Source: Anaerococcus porci (GTDB lineage Bacteria > Bacillota > Clostridia > Tissierellales > Peptoniphilaceae). Taken from it: a stretch of 64,000 bases of DNA. The stretch is taken from assembly GCF_009696575.1 (NCBI RefSeq), contig NZ_VULQ01000002.1, positions 62,001-126,000 of the forward strand. The letters run 5' to 3'. Shown piece after piece: positions 63,224 to 64,000 of the stretch. The notes below the pieces were generated by a model, which ran no database searches, was not told where the DNA came from, and was given only the letters and a program-made list of their open reading frames with translations. Each line of letters opens with the position of its first letter. Within the stretch, counting starts at the first letter, position 1. The position numbers were made by a program, and so were the translations under genes.

Positions 63224-64000
63224 CTATGGCCTCTTTTAAGATTTTTCTCATAGTATCTAAGGCATCTTCCATATTTTTTTCATAAAGTGAAAAGCCAGCC
63301 GCTCTAATGTGTCCTCCTCCATTATTATCTCTTGCAATTTTGGATACATCTAGCCATTCTTTGCTTCTTAAAGAAATCTTATATTCACCATCATCATACT
63401 CTTTTATAAGACAGGCCACTTCAATTCCTTTTAAATCTCTAAGCATATTTACAACTGATTCACTATCTCCCATTTGCATCGAAAAGTCTTCACACATTTT
63501 CTTACTTACCCCAACTAGGGCATATGGTTTGTTGAATTCAACTTTAGAAAGGATATGATTTTCAAATCTTAATTTAGAAATTTCCTTATTTTGATAGAGA
63601 TTTTTATAAACATACTCATAGTCTGCACCTTCATTTATAAGTTCAGCTGCTGTAAGAAAAGTTAATTCACTTATATTCGAGTATAAAAATCTTCCAGTAT
63701 CTGTTACCAGACCTATATAAAGAAGTGTTGCTATTTCATTATCTATAGGAAGTTTGAGTCTTTTAATTATTTCATAAACTAACTCACATGTGGCTGGAGA
63801 ATCTGAGTAAATTATATTTAAGTCTGTATCTATCTTTCCACCTTTATGATGGTCAATTACTATAGTGTTCTTTGATTTTTCGCATATTTCTATTGCCTTA
63901 TCTATCCTATCAAATTCTGAACAATCTACTATTATAAATAAATCATATTCGTCTAAGCTTGGTTTTTTATATTGACTTAAATCAGGAAAAAATTTTAGGT
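63216..64000 (-). CDS. nrnA: DHH/DHHA1 nanoRNase/pAp phosphatase (NrnA-like), C-terminal ~260 residues
   Basis: The frame is open from the window edge to the stop and continues beyond it. The visible part has the second acidic motif FIIVDCSEFDRID, the DHH motif VIDHHKGGK, a SDSPATCELVYEII motif and TDTGRFLYSN, then the DHHA1 domain with NNGGGHIRAAGFS. The short ATG at 63497 is internal. NrnA degrades 2-5-nt RNAs and dephosphorylates 3'-phosphoadenosine 5'-phosphate. nrnA-truB-ribF follows infB-rbfA in most Firmicutes. Confidence 0.93.
   Translation of the reverse strand, partial: LKFFPDLSQYKKPSLDEYDLFIIVDCSEFDRIDKAIEICEKSKNTIVIDHHKGGKIDTDLNIIYSDSPATCELVYEIIKRLKLPIDNEIATLLYIGLVTDTGRFLYSNISELTFLTAAELINEGADYEYVYKNLYQNKEISKLRFENHILSKVEFNKPYALVGVSKKMCEDFSMQMGDSESVVNMLRDLKGIEVACLIKEYDDGEYKISLRSKEWLDVSKIARDNNGGGHIRAAGFSLYEKNMEDALDTMRKILKEAIDD

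Overview
The window looks like a chromosomal segment of a low-GC anaerobic Firmicute. The AT-rich coding sequence, complete Rnf complex, lysine riboswitch over a diaminopimelate-dehydrogenase-type lysine operon, and gene orders such as truB-ribF-rpsO-pnp and ftsK-pgsA-recA suggest the Tissierellia/Peptoniphilaceae (Anaerococcus-like). That placement is inference from gene content. Most genes lie on the minus strand, so operons read from high to low coordinates.

Layout from low to high coordinates. 1-1.5 kb: start of a type II secretion/type IV pilus F-family protein, then frr and pyrH. 1.6-4.5 kb: a decayed prophage morphogenesis fragment (minor capsid, scaffold, truncated capsid) with an internal tRNA-Trp. 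4.7-5.0 kb: tRNA-His and tRNA-Leu. 5.2-6.2 kb (plus strand): a tiny membrane ORF, recX and a GIY-YIG gene. 6.2-15.1 kb: an elongation/shape cluster, radC-mreB-mreC-mreD-mrdA-minD-like-RNase E/G, preceded by a Gx transporter and a NusG-II protein. 15.4-20.4 kb: rnfCDGEAB. 20.4-24.3 kb: polA-coaE-lytic transglycosylase. 24.4-32 kb: envelope functions (GT-C and GT2-GtrA glycosylation pair, PAP2 phosphatase, CapA lipoprotein, two NSS transporters). 32-41.3 kb: thioesterase, lipid kinase, the L-box-controlled lysA-asd-dapA-dapB-ddh operon, mpg, aspartokinase and a frameshifted HAD phosphatase. 41.4-44.7 kb: accessory island with two MITE-like repeats, an IS256 relic and a tandem FMN-binding lipoprotein. 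44.7-59.6 kb: housekeeping (lysS, greA, dus, coaX, hpt, tilS, divIC, rqcP, dinB, recA, pgsA, ftsK, pnp, rpsO). 59.7-64 kb: PNPOx-like protein, frameshifted sortase-anchored surface protein, ribF, truB and part of nrnA.

Functional connections. Rnf supplies an ion gradient that sodium-coupled NSS transporters could use. The lipoprotein at 41.5-42.7 kb carries two RnfG-like SGAT motifs and may be an extracytoplasmic covalent flavoprotein. The mre/PBP2 cluster, lysine/DAP pathway and Und-P-linked glycosylation genes all feed cell-envelope synthesis.

The most unusual items are the twin-SGAT lipoprotein, a lysyl-tRNA synthetase fused to a MetRS/Trbp111-type tRNA-binding domain, a MinD-like protein without a P-loop, a GT2-GtrA fusion beside a GT-C-like membrane protein, two NSS transporters lacking the gate arginine, and a three-copy palindromic MITE family, one copy of which truncates a phage capsid gene. 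I found no CRISPR array, restriction system or defence island.
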